Below are positions 46,024 to 57,425 of a DNA stretch of 64,000 nt, in pieces. Each line of letters opens with the position of its first letter. The first letter of the stretch is position 1. The stretch comes from Pseudevernia furfuracea (Eukaryota; Ascomycota; Lecanoromycetes; Lecanorales; Parmeliaceae): positions 1,538,501-1,602,500 of the forward strand of contig JAIUPT010000032.1 in assembly GCA_022315425.1 (NCBI GenBank), read 5' to 3'. Made by a program: the position numbers and the translations under genes. The notes beneath the pieces were generated by a model. The model was not told the DNA's origin, searched no databases, and saw only the letters and a program-made list of their open reading frames with translations.

Positions 46024-46915
46024 AGCCGGTCTTTGGAGGTTGAAATTGAATACGACTTCTTCCCTTCGTTTGGTGCTAGCAAGTATATGGGACATGGATC
46101 CAAAGCGAGGCGTTCAGGACATGTAATAGCTTGCTTCCGTTCGGTACAAATCATGTTATTGTAACATTGTATGCTATCATACTGGGAAACCAGCCTTTGT
46201 ACTCCCCATTCCTTACACATGCACTCGTAAGTTGACAAAAAACAATCTACAATGTACGCTCTCTCCAGTCCATAGTGGCGGCTTTTTTGGGCATGAATCC
46301 TAAATGCATCGCCAAGGCAAGGTCTTTCATTCGAATACAAATACCTCACTGCTGCCCACGTTACTTGACTATATCTCCCGCAATTCTCCCCCTCTCCCCC
46401 TCTCCCCCTCTCCCCCTTTTTTCCCCCTTAACATATACACTACGTTCGAGTATTCTTCTTCTATCAAGATATCACAAGCAGCGGGTAAAACTGACGTCCG
46501 TTCTGCGTTTCCTCCTCAAGCCAAAGCCGAATTTCTCCGTTTCTCCGTCTATGCGTATTCATCTCGATATTCACAAACCCCTCCCCCAAAACGCGGAAGA
46601 CCCACATTGAAGTAGACCCTTTTGTGATGATTATGCCACCCAAGGGATTTACAACGAAAAAAAAGATCCCCCTCCATTGCACACTATCGAGATTTATTTA
46701 GAAGACTTGATGTTGTGAACACGTGAATGCGTTCAGGTCAAAGCTGGAGTGATGGTTTAACTGTGAATACGGCAGAGTCGATAAGTACGGGGAAAAGCAG
46801 TTAGCAAGATGATTATTAACAAAAGTGAATGGAAAGCGGGTCTGGAAAGCAGGACTTGTAGGGGTTAGCAATTGAATTTTCCATGAAGTGACGAGGACCC
46901 TTCTATGCATGGGAA

Positions 46916-47493
46916 CAATGCTCCCAATGGTCCGGACGGTCCGTCCAAAGGCCTTGGACCGTCCAAATTGAAGCTATTTAAGTAGTCCACAGTCCGTCCA
47001 ACCTTCTGGACCGTCCAACCCCATTTTGGACCGTCCGGACTGCTAGTTCGAGTTCTCATTGAAGGCATCCAAAGCCTCTTCCTCCATTATAGTGCCCACA
47101 ATTGTATGTAGATCCTCCTTTGTGAAGATACTCAGTCGAAATCATGACTTGAGGCACTTCATTATCACTAGACGTCATGGTGTTGTGGTTGTGGTGTGGG
47201 TGTTGAAAGATTCATTGAAATTTGATCCAATCTCTGATCGCTACTAAAAATACGCTCATGATACTCAGATATACACATTAAAAGGAGGCCAATATTTAGC
47301 CGAGTGCGAGAAACAGTCAAATATATTCGCTACATCTAGACTATTTGGACTGTTAGTTCAGACCGTCCGTCCAAATGATCTGGATCGTCCAATGGACCGT
47401 CCAGAATATTTCTGAATCGTCCAGTTGGACTAGTCCAATTGGACCGTCCGGACTGTTTGGACTGACAGTCCGGCCGGACCATTGGGAGCATTG
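46916..47493. mobile_element. hAT-type MITE with 20 bp TIRs and 8 bp TSD
   Basis: CAATGCTCCCAATGGTCCGG at 46916-46935 is exactly inverted at 47474-47493. The element is flanked on both sides by the same 8 bp, CATGGGAA (46908-46915 and 47494-47501): an 8 bp target duplication is the hallmark of the hAT superfamily. The 578 bp interior does not code for a transposase. About nine copies of GGACCGTCC or close variants cluster in the first 130 bp and last 150 bp, as expected of subterminal transposase-binding motifs. The perfect TIRs and TSD indicate a recent insertion, probably mobilised by an autonomous element elsewhere. Confidence 0.9.
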
Positions 47494-48106
47494 CATGGGA
47501 AGCACATGATATTGATTGAGCAATTTCCCCACCAGACAGGTGCAACAGCATGATGAATAAAGTGTATTTCCCTCGGAGAACTGTGTTCATCATCCGTGAG
47601 GGAAGTGTCCCCCCCGCTGATGACCTGCAACACAGTCTTGCACTTACTTCCCAACTCTCCTTTGAACGAGCTTGCACAACTGGCCCGTTTCTCTGTGTGT
47701 TTTAAGACGTGGATAGCACTCGCTTAATGGGAATATTTCTCCAGTACAAATGAATTCTCCTTCTTCTTCTTCTACCACAACAAAGGCAGCTATCCTGACA
47801 AGACCTATATAGGACGGCGGGAGCAGCCTACCGGAAGGCTACTAGTCCGCCAACCGAGGCAACCTGCTCCGTATATAAATACGCTCAAATGTCTTGGCAA
47901 GATCAGAACCGAGAGCACGAAAGTCAGGGTCCGGAATGATTTCCTTGGAGGCAGCGTCAACACCGCAACCGTTTCACTCTTCTCTTCCTCTGATTCCCAT
48001 TGGTCAGCGGCGGTCAACACTACGGTGGCAAAAGTGTTGAGTCCATATTTGTCCCACATGACTCTCCGGACCTCAGTGTTGACATGCTAGCGCGGTTCGG
48101 GAGGGA

Positions 48107-48112
48107 TATAAA
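48107..48112 (+). promoter_or_regulatory. TATA-like element of the first coiled-coil paralogue
   Basis: TATAAA 198 bp upstream of the ATG at 48310, followed by a CT-rich stretch (CCTTCCTTCCCTCCTCCGAC onward) as in many fungal core promoters. The second paralogue has TATATATATA at 53409-53418 followed by a similar CT-rich leader. Confidence 0.4.
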
Positions 48113-48309
48113 CCCCTTCCTTCCCTCCTCCGACTTCTCTTCTTCTTTCCTTCTTACTTCACAGTCCAACCACGACGTTCTTCCAGCAACAAGTTCTTCG
48201 ATCATCAATAGCGCTGCTGCTGAACGATACTCTTCATCAACCTCATCAACCTCAACCAAATGCAAGCTGTTCGATAGCAACCACATCGTGGTCGACGCCG
48301 TGTTACAAC

Positions 48310-51300
48310 ATGCAGCTTGCTGGTGTTGTCAACATGGGGAAGCACCAAGAGGGGCTTCGCCCAGAGCTTCTCAAGTATCTTTTCGTGAAGGATCAGGAGG
48401 TATGTGATGCCCATCCCGTTGTCATATTCTATTGCTAAAACTGACTAATATTTAAGGCCTCCGAGCAACAGTCTGGAAAGACCACCTTCTGGGTCTTCAA
48501 CCAGTCACAAGGCATCGATATGGCCGGTACAGCGTCCACGGAACGACAGGAAAAATCCGTTCCAGAGAACACCGCCTCAGAGGTTTCAACAGTAAAGCAG
48601 ACCGCCATCACAGATTTCTTTTCTCCGCGTCCTTCAACGTCCTCGACGAAGGTGGCTTTCATAACACCATGCCCTTCGGTGACACTGGCGGAAGTACCTG
48701 CAATGTTTGTGAAGCAAGCAAACATTGTGGATGGGGATCACGTCTTCGATCCCATGCATCCCGTATTCAAGGACTGGGAACCTTGTCCTCCGAAGCAGAC
48801 AGATATGGATACTGAGACAGGTATGTGCCCTAAGAGAAGTTGGTTGAAGCCAAGCTAACACATGATAGCCATCAAGCATCTTGAAGCAACGATGAATTAC
48901 TTCAAGCGTCAACAACGAGGCAGTCCACCTACGTCCCAGACCATGGGGTGTAACCGTTCAGGTTCGGATTTTTCTAGCGATGAGACATTGCTCGGAAGCT
49001 CTGCTCAAATCTCGGATTCCTCTTCGCCCACGCCCCCGAAATCCGGCAAAGAAGTGCGCTCTAGAACCTTTTCGTCGCCATCTGAACTTGCTGCTACCGA
49101 CCTCATCGGTACTCCCAAGGCCAGAGACACGAAAAAAGATAAATCCGAGCAGGACACCGAGAAGTATTGGATTGAGAAGGATGGGGAGCGATTAGCGGTC
49201 ATTGCCGACATGGAGAAGACGATGGCTACGATGAAGAGGGAGCTCGCCAATACCGTCAATGCCTTTCAGACGGCATCCGGTGCAAATCACAAGCTCCAAG
49301 CTGAGCTCAACAAGAAGGCCGCGAGTGTATTGCAAGTGGAAGAGGACAGAAACCACTTGGTTCATAACCTGGACGTAGCCGAAATGGACAACGAGAAGCT
49401 CAAGAAAGAACTGGCCCATAGTCGAAGAGATCACAAGTATCAATTTGACAGAGCCGAGGAGGCACTTATACTGATGGAGGCGGATTCAAGCAAAGAGTCT
49501 ACTGCAAGGCTACTTCAAGCCAAGGCAGAGGCTGAGAGCCGCAACATGGCACAGGTGACAGAAATGGAGTCAGAGATGGACTTCCTCAAATCACAACTCA
49601 AAGAGCGTTGCGATTCCGTGGCTCACTTGACAAAGAGTCTTTCTAGAGTCGCCGATTCTGACCGATGGAAGGATATCAAGAAAGAAATGGAGGAGTTGAA
49701 GGAACGAGCCAACGGACTCCCCGATGAGATTCAAGCAGCCTGGCTTGAATGCGAAAAAAGGAAGGGGCAATACGATACGCTCTGGAAGAAGCATGAGGAG
49801 CTAATTCTCGAACAAGCTTCTCTGGAAAAAGCCTTTCAAGACATCAAGCAGTTTGACTTGAGGGCAATGCGAGAAATGAGGCGGACTCTTAAGAACAAAG
49901 CCGCAACATCGGAACGAGCTCTCAAGGGATGCCTCAAGCAAGTTTTTGAGCGGATGATTCGCTGCAGTCTTTGCTTGGAGAACGAAGGGTTTTTACCATT
50001 CGACAAGAAGCATCGGACGATCTATGAGCAAGTGTTGGAGCTTACTGGTAAAGATTACCAGCAAGCTTTGTTCGACTATTACGACGAGGATGGGCACGAC
50101 ATTCAGACCGAATTCAACTTGAACGGAGGCGAGGATGAAGACGAGGATGAAGACGGTGACGAAGACGATCACGAAGATGAGGAAGGTCGTGATAACGAAA
50201 ACGGAGGCCAGTTTGGGAATGACAAGTCTGGTGGTCGAGATAATGACCAAGGGCACGACGAAAACGGAGGCCAGTTTGGGAATGACAAGTCTAGTGGTCG
50301 AGATAATGACCAAGGGCACGACGAAAACGGAGGCCAGTTTGGGAATGACAAGTCTAGTGGTCGAGATAATGACCAAGGGCACGACGACGGCCATATCGGC
50401 AACACTTGCAATGTCGGTCTCCATGAATCGGACTTTGAAGCCGGCCCTGCGGAAAATACTCAGGACTCGCCCTCTGCTCCAACACCAGTCATGACGGAAG
50501 ATGGCCACCTGGTTGTTGCCGCAGCAAAGGAGGAAGCAGTCCAGGAGTCGCCCGATATCCCGGAAGCATGGAACAAGCGTGAGGTTGATCACACCGCAAG
50601 ATCTCCGGTATTGTCCCCCACAATAGTCGACCAGGCTGAAAAAGCTGTGGCCGGTTCATCTGTTGTTGCCCAGGACCAGCGGTGCATTTCTTCAGACGAC
50701 GTTGTGCCGACCCTCAATATCTTGTCGCCAGGCGGAACAGGGGAAAGTACTCGAGACAGTCATCAGCCCAGATATAGAGGCCCTGTCGAAGCACCAAAGA
50801 TCGATGATATCGTAGTACCCAGCACGAACGAGGTCGGCGTCCACAAGGAGGGGACCGGCGTGAACCACGACCAATGTGAGGACAGTGGAGTCGTTCTCGA
50901 GGATAATTGCTTGACAGATGAAGTTGTTGAAGAAGGAAGCGGCCACGTCAAAGCAGCCTCGAACGATGCTGTGCTCGAAGGCGATGCAGCCAGAGTCAAT
51001 GATGCAACAGCGGCCGACCGATTTAGTGCTAAGATCAGGATGATCGAGGCCAATATCGCTAGAGTGAGAGCCATTGATGGGACAGCGGCCGAGAAGCGGA
51101 AGGCGTTGAGCGACTCTTTAAAATTCGAGACCGCTATTATCTTTGCCGAACTCGCTAGACAGAGAGCAGGGTCAAATCTCCGCAAGCAGCCCCTTTTCGC
51201 CGGTGAGAAAACTGTCTCTGCACCAGCAGCGAGCACAGAGCCAGGGTCAAGCGAAGGATTCGCGTTTCGCAAGCCGTTTTCCACGTCGAAGTCGGCGGAA

Positions 51301-52308
51301 GCAACCGATCTTTCGAGCTCAGCTAGCAGCAACGGGCCTGAAGTAGGAAGAACCTTTGAATTTAGGCCCAGCAAGAACCCACCACCTTCTCTCTTTGCGA
51401 AGCCCCCTGCAGATTCCAAGGCAAATTCGGGTGAGGGATCTACGGCACCTGAATCATTGAGAACTTCAAAGGCAGCGGCAGCAGTCAACCCTTCGTCCAC
51501 AGGAAAAGGCAATAGTCAAGACATCTGGAAAGACGTTTCGTTTACAGCTACTAAGAAAACGTCATTCACTTTCACACCGACGCCGGCTACAGACCTTGAG
51601 GCGAAGTTGAAGGGGCAATCTCCTGTCTTCAAATCGTTTTCATTCCCAGAGAACAAGACTTCTGCGTCTGAGAACTCAGAGGCCAAGCAAGGCAGCGAAG
51701 CCACAGAGGCCCAGAAAGAAGCCGTTACTAGCACAACGGAAAATGACATTTCCTTTTCCCAGCCTCAAGGGTTCAACTTCGGAGGAAATAGTGGACCAGT
51801 CTCCTTCACTGCTTCGTCGTCTCCGTCCTTCCCAGCCGGAGTCACTCAGCCTGCGGCGACTGGGATTTTCCCGTTCAAGGAACAAGTCTCTCCGTCGGTG
51901 ACTGTCCAGCCGAAGGAGAAGATAGCTAAAGATGAAGCAGCGATGGTCAAGAAGGATATGCCGAAGATAGAGACACCGAAGCAGAAGGCGCCAGAGAAGG
52001 GGACGTCTTCTAGGGAGGAGACGCCCGGGGAGGAGACGCCCGAGGTTGACGCGTCTGAGGACGAGTCACCGCAAGAGAAGAAGCTCAGAGAGAAGAAGCT
52101 GAGGAAGAAGATGCTAAGAGAGGGGAACGCGGCCAAAGAGGAGACGCCCAAGGAGGCCACGCCCCCATCCGCATCTGAGCCTAGCCGGAAGCAAAAGCAA
52201 GCGGCGAAGAAAGAGCAGGAGAAAGCCGCTAAGAAGGCAGAGAGGGAAGCCGTTAACGTGAAAGTACAGGCGAGGAGACGCGTTCAGCAGGCTATGGGGA
52301 TGAGGTGA
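48310..52308 (+). CDS. Coiled-coil low-complexity protein with PIP-box (paralogue 1)
   Basis: Three exons (48310-48399, 48457-48820, 48869-52308; donors GTATGT twice) give 1297 residues. Residues 78-85 read QTAITDFF, a full PCNA-interacting (PIP) box with the TD pair. A short block AEVPAMFVKQANIVDGDHVFDP follows. A long coiled coil spans about 260-520. An acidic Asp/Glu run precedes three near-identical 21-residue repeats (595-657). The second half is disordered and has Phe-rich patches (FNFGGNSG, FKSFSFPENK, FTFTPTPAT) and a Lys/Arg/Glu-rich C-terminus ending KVQARRRVQQAMGMR. The next gene is a paralogue. The family is not recognised; nuclear location and PCNA contact are inferences from the motifs. 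Confidence 0.75.
50197..50385 (+). repeat. Three in-frame 63 bp tandem repeats
   Basis: Units start at 50197, 50260 and 50323 and encode ENGGQFGNDKSSGRDNDQGHD (first unit with SGG for SSG). They are almost identical at DNA level, so the expansion is recent. The antisense strand is open by chance through the array. Confidence 0.95.
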
Positions 52309-53681
52309 GAGAGGGGAAGAAAGAAGTGGGACAAAGAGAGGTCGCAGATAGGGTCTGTTTTGGGAAGGACTGCGCTAGTTATTTTCGCGACGGATTTCTA
52401 CGCGGGGGGGAATCTTTTTCAATTGTTGTTTGCGCAGAGCACTACGCTTTGTGGAGTGGGGATTTCTTGTCATTTTATTATTGCTTTGTTACATTCATGT
52501 ATGTTCTAGGGAATGTTTGGTATTTCAAATCTAGACAATGAAAAAAGAGAGTCTTGAAGCAAAGACAGGCTACATACAGCAAGTCTTCAAGTTTCAAAAA
52601 CTTCAACTTACCAAGACTCTGACCTTATTCTTGATGTGTTCATGGTAAGACAGATTAGCATCGAGTAAGTGCATGAAGCAAAAATCATGCCCAAAGGGAA
52701 ATTTAACATCCTTTGAGTGAAGGCTCTCTTTCTTTCCATTTGCGTACTTTCTATACTCTTCCTATTAAAGAATATTCCAAGAACGAAAGAACGAAAAACG
52801 ATACATTTGTAGGGGAATTGATTGGATCGTTTAGGAAGACTTAAGCGACGACGGTGACTTGTTCCTGTACAACGCTTTTAAAACCCAGCAAAAACTGGGA
52901 ATTTCCCTCTCTGCTACCTACATGCTCTTACAGTTAGATTTACTCGCCCCTACAGAAATTGGTTGCCGATATTCAGCCCTTCCACCACCCCAAGAACGGC
53001 AATCAGTTTCTGCAGGGGCAAGTGAATACAAGTATTATGCGGTTTGGCCTTTGATCAAATGACAAATGTCTGATGGGGTGGTTGTATGTATATAATATAG
53101 AGAAGAGCTTTCCTATCAGTGACTTGATGCTCGAAGGTTGCACATGTAATTATGCAACAAGAAAACTGCGCTAGCATCCGCCAAGTCAAGTCGATTGGAT
53201 GTACTAGAGCGATTTCGAGCCTATGCAGCTATCTGCACCGCTGCGAACGAGGTGTTTACGGACTTGACGCTAGTATAAATCAGGCAATCTTGTGGCGTTT
53301 CTCTTCGACACAATTGTTTTTGCTTTACCTACTGGGGATCCGATCACACCCTAGTTCAACTTTGTGTCGAGGAGAATTGACACATCGTTTTGGGTTTCAT
53401 TCTCTCTTATATATATATTGGGACTCCTCTCCTTCATCATCGTTCTTTCTCCTTCCAGCACACCAAGATCCTTCAACCTCCAACCCTACTTTGCTAAGCA
53501 CCAGCAAACCCTTGGGTCATTGATAGCACCTTTGTGAATCATTCTCTATCAGTTTTACGGACCTCTATCACAACTAACCGACTTCGTTACATTCACAAGT
53601 CGGCCTTGCAAAAGCTAGTGGCTGGTGTTGTCGACATCGATAACTCCTATCTCATTCCCATTCTCCTACCGTTAGCACATC
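52309..53681. other. Intergenic between the tandem paralogues
   Basis: No gene is supported. The segment contains the 3' region of paralogue 1 and the promoter of paralogue 2, with TATATATATA at 53409-53418. The phrase GCTGGTGTTGTC near 53608 also occurs at the start of paralogue 1's coding region, so homology extends upstream of the ATG chosen for paralogue 2. Confidence 0.45.
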
Positions 53682-56656
53682 ATGTCGTTCCTCTTTCGTG
53701 GCAAGATGTCAAAGAGCCCTGCCACATATCTTTTCACAGGACTGTTTCCAAATATCTCTAGATACTTATCTAGTAGACCAAGACATGTAAGTAACCCTGG
53801 TGTCATAAGTTTTCTGTATGCTAGTGCTGATTGAAACCCAAGACCACGAAGCAGCTCACCGGAGTCACTTCCTCCACAGTCTCCACCCAAACCCAAGGAG
53901 TGGCCGTTTCAGATGGTGGTTCCACAGAAAAGCAAATCCTCCCCAAAGAGGCCATCACAGAGGCCACCATAGAGGAACGTCCCCCGGCAGAGCAGTTCTT
54001 TCCTTCTCGATTCATCTCCCCCCATCCTTTGACAAATCTCGCAGATGTGCCTGCCATCGGCGGGATCCAGTCAATTCATGTCGTCGAGGACGATGTATTT
54101 GACCCTACCCGACCGTTGTTCTTGAGGGAGGCTATTTCACCGTCTCTTGAGCCTTCTGAAGCCGATGCAAAGTCCTCATCGGCTAGAAGAAGCTTCGGCA
54201 GATCTGCTCAGGCTGCATCAACGTCTCAAACGACTCCCAAACTCGAAGCAAAGTCTTCGTCAGCTGAAGGAAACTTTGATATGTCTGCGAATTTCGGTAG
54301 CTAGAACACCATCCTTTCGCACAGAAGCCCTGGCTAATGATGAGCAGATTGCCAGTCCCGAAAGCGTCTCAACCGTCACAGCCTACCAACCCTTCCACTT
54401 AGTCACAGCCGCAACGTATCAAACTCTTCAAACGAGACCCTGGTGTGGAGTCCAAGTGGCCCATCCTCTCCGCCGTCTCCAGTAACTTCCGAGTTCGGCC
54501 AGATGCTGCAAAATGCGTACGAGCAAATAATCGGCGAAAAGCTAATTGACAAGGTTCACGGGCTAGAGGGCATCATCCAAGGATTGAGGCTTCAACTCTC
54601 TGACCAAACGGAGCGAGCCGTAGGACTCGAAACAGATCTGGAGATTTGCGAGAGGGACCGACAGCTTAACTTCAACACAGCTCTACGGCTCTACCGGAAT
54701 TCGGGGAATTTGGCCTCATTAGAACGAGGAAATTTGATGGACCAGGTGAACCAGCTAAGGTTCGAGGTTTGGGACCGTGACTCGCAAATCTGGTCCCGCG
54801 ACGAATTGATCGAGGCTTTAAGACTAGATCTTGCCATGTATGCCAGTCACGAGCAATGGCTCTTCCTGCGACGATGCTTCTATGCGCTTCAACAAAAGTA
54901 CGGACAGATGCCAGAGGATTTTAGAACTCTCGAGCAAAATTACGAGGATCTTGAGGACATGCACATCGGTGTCTCCGATAGATTCAAGAAGCTTGAAGGA
55001 GATCATACTGAGCTAAAGGTTCAACTTGATCAGGTCAAAGATGAGAGAAATCGGCTGGAGGATGATGCTGAGAAGTTCAAGCAGAGCTCAGCAGAAGCGT
55101 CGGAGCGGTATTGGGCCTTAACAGCCCATTGCGATCAAATCATAGATCAGAAAGCCGATTCTGAGAGAAAAGCCAGAGCCAATGAGCAACTTCTGGCAGG
55201 ATTGGCAGCTCGAATGTTCAAGCGGATAATCGTCATGGCAGACGTTCTTGATGACATGAACGTTAGCCCGATGGATAATGAGCAGATAACTCTCTGCCAG
55301 CTTGCGTACAAGTACCTTGGCCTCGATGCGGCGAAAATCTCAGATAACGTCGAGAAGGCCGGAGTTAATGGAGACAAAGAGATTGAAGAGGAGCGCGATG
55401 AGAGCGATGAAAGCGACGTACCGGAAACCCACACCGGCGAAGCTTCCTCATCGATGTCCACGTCCGAGTCAACAAACTGCAAGCCCGCTATCCCTGTCGC
55501 CGGAGCCAATGATAGCTCATTAAGCTCTGTAATTGAGGAAAAAGAGATGCTAGAATCTCCCGATACCTTCGACGCGAGGAGACGGCGTGAAGTTGCTGCG
55601 GCCGAGGAGAGAATACTGGGACCGTTGGGATTGGGCTTCGACGATGGCAGCCCCACGCTGAAGGCCAGGCCAATTCCAGAGAGTACCAAGGTTTTCAAAG
55701 TCTCGAAATTCATGGGCCTTTTCCCGAAATCACCGGGCACTCCGAGCAAGATATGGGGAGGCCACTTGATGTCAGGTGCGGATGACATTGACCAGGTTAC
55801 GCCTGCTAGAACCGGCGGTACAGGTGGCATCGCGCGAGATCAATGGGCGATTGCTGGTAATGAACTTCATGAGTTTACCGAGGTCTTCAGAGGCCCACGT
55901 GCGCAGCCGATCGATATCGTGTCGCCAGGCGTGGAAACGAAAGGAGCAGAGGATGGCAGTCGGCTAAAAGAGGAACACTTTTCTCAAGATTCCGAAGTTG
56001 TCATCTCAAGCACAAATGAAGATTTTCAGGACTTCAACTTTGGCGGCAGCAGTGGCAGAGTCCCTTTCGTTGGAAGTGAAAACGAACCCTTGGCTCTGCC
56101 AATACCACCCTCTGAGCCTACATCAACTGGCTTATTCAACTTGTCCAGCACATCCCCAGCTCAAGCTCCTAGAAATGCTTACGACCCTTCACTGTTTGAG
56201 CAGGACTTCAATTTTGGCTGGAGCAACGGCCGAGTCATGATCACTGCAAGTTCATATACTTCCTCGAGCTCACCAGCGCGAACGCCAGAACTTGAATCGG
56301 CCGGTGCATCTTCGATCCTAGGCGCGTCCTTGGCCCAGAACCAAGCCGAGGAGAAGGCGCCAAAGGAAGGAATTCCCGACAGTAATACCATCAAGAATGA
56401 GGGCACAGAGAAAGACGTGTCAGATCCGGCTACGTCCATAACGAAGAAGGTCAAAGGCAAGAAGGCCAAGGAGGAGGCGCGGAAGAAGAAGGAGGAGGCG
56501 CGGAAAGAGGAACCCAGGTTTGAGGGGCCGAATCGAAACCAGCGACGGGCGGCTAGTCGGGAGCGGAAAGCAGCAGAGAAGAAAGCTCAGGCTGAAGCGA
56601 AAAAGGCTACGCAACGAGGAAGACGCGCAGTGACAAGAGCAATGTTGAGAGGTTGA
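53682..56656 (+). CDS. Coiled-coil low-complexity protein (paralogue 2)
   Basis: Three exons (53682-53786, 53843-54296, 54348-56656) give 955 residues; the second intron has a CTAAT branch site and CAG acceptor, the first has a GTAAGT donor and an AAG acceptor. Like its neighbour it has a short N-terminal exon, a block LADVPAIGGIQSIHVVEDDVFDP corresponding to paralogue 1's AEVPAMF block, a long coiled coil, then a MFKRIIVMADVLDDMNVSP block matching VFERMIRCSLCLENEGFLP. Phe-Gly patches (FNFGGSSGRV, FNFGWSNGRV) and a Lys/Arg-rich tail ending RRAVTRAMLRG follow. The PIP-box is not kept: the corresponding place reads AEQFFPSRF. The tandem 63 bp repeats are also absent. Function unknown. Confidence 0.72.
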
Positions 56657-57425
56657 TGGGGGTTTGAGAAAGTGTGAGACAAAGGGGCATCAGTTACGCT
56701 ACAGTTCGTTGAGGACCATGCTACTGCGACTAGAGTAATACGTACACGACAGATATTGGCCTCCTAAATTGATTGTGCCCGCCGCCATGGTCGTGTGAGA
56801 TGTTTGAATTTTGTTGCTGGCGCTTCAGCCTGGGTAAATAGGGATGGAGTCCATAGTCATCCTGGAAGCGGACGAGGTTGGCGATGCAATATTCGGTTCA
56901 ATAGAGAGCACTAAGGGGGGGGGGCTTCTATTGAGTACGGGTTTTCTTCTTACCATTATTATTTTTAACCATTAGAGAGGTAGATTCAATTTCCCGGCAT
57001 CCAACTCTCTCAATGCAATGTTCTCTAGCATTAGTGATCTATTTATTTCGCTCGTAACCCACAAACATGCCTTACGTGTATACTAGCTCAGGTGTTCTAT
57101 CGCTGTAAGCTCCAGATGAAATTCTATCCCATGGATTGGCAGGGCACAAAATTCAGGGGTTCCGACAGAACATGAAAAAGTCCCTTCTTGCAAACCACCG
57201 TGACTCAACAACAACGACATCTATCAAGAAATTCATAGTAATAAAGTTGTTCTTCTGGAGTAGATCTAAAAGTTTACAGTTGAAAGTTCCATTGCAAATA
57301 TTATGATATAAAAGTTATTACGCTGCGAAAATATAGCATTTTTGATGTTCTGCCAGGACATTTTGTTGCCCTGATTGTCTCTATGCGGCACTCCCTCAGG
57401 CCTAGCCTCGAGGAAAGCCAACCCA
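56657..57425. terminator. Convergent 3' intergenic
   Basis: No gene is seen between the two converging genes. A G8-G9 run lies near 56917-56925 and the rest is AT-rich. Confidence 0.4.

Larger units (their letters stand above)
46024..48309. other. Intergenic with pyrimidine repeat and MITE
   Basis: No gene is supported. A tandem CTCCCC repeat lies at about 46386-46420, and the hAT MITE occupies 46916-47493. The right part is the promoter and leader of the first coiled-coil paralogue. Confidence 0.45.

Noticed and set aside
50197..50385. Regularly spaced repeats resembling a CRISPR array
   Set aside because: The units are contiguous, without spacers, in frame within a eukaryotic gene.
49993..50592. 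199-residue minus-strand frame with repeated hydrophobic units
   Set aside because: It is the antisense of the 63 bp repeats and acidic run of the coiled-coil gene; the repeat structure keeps it open by chance.
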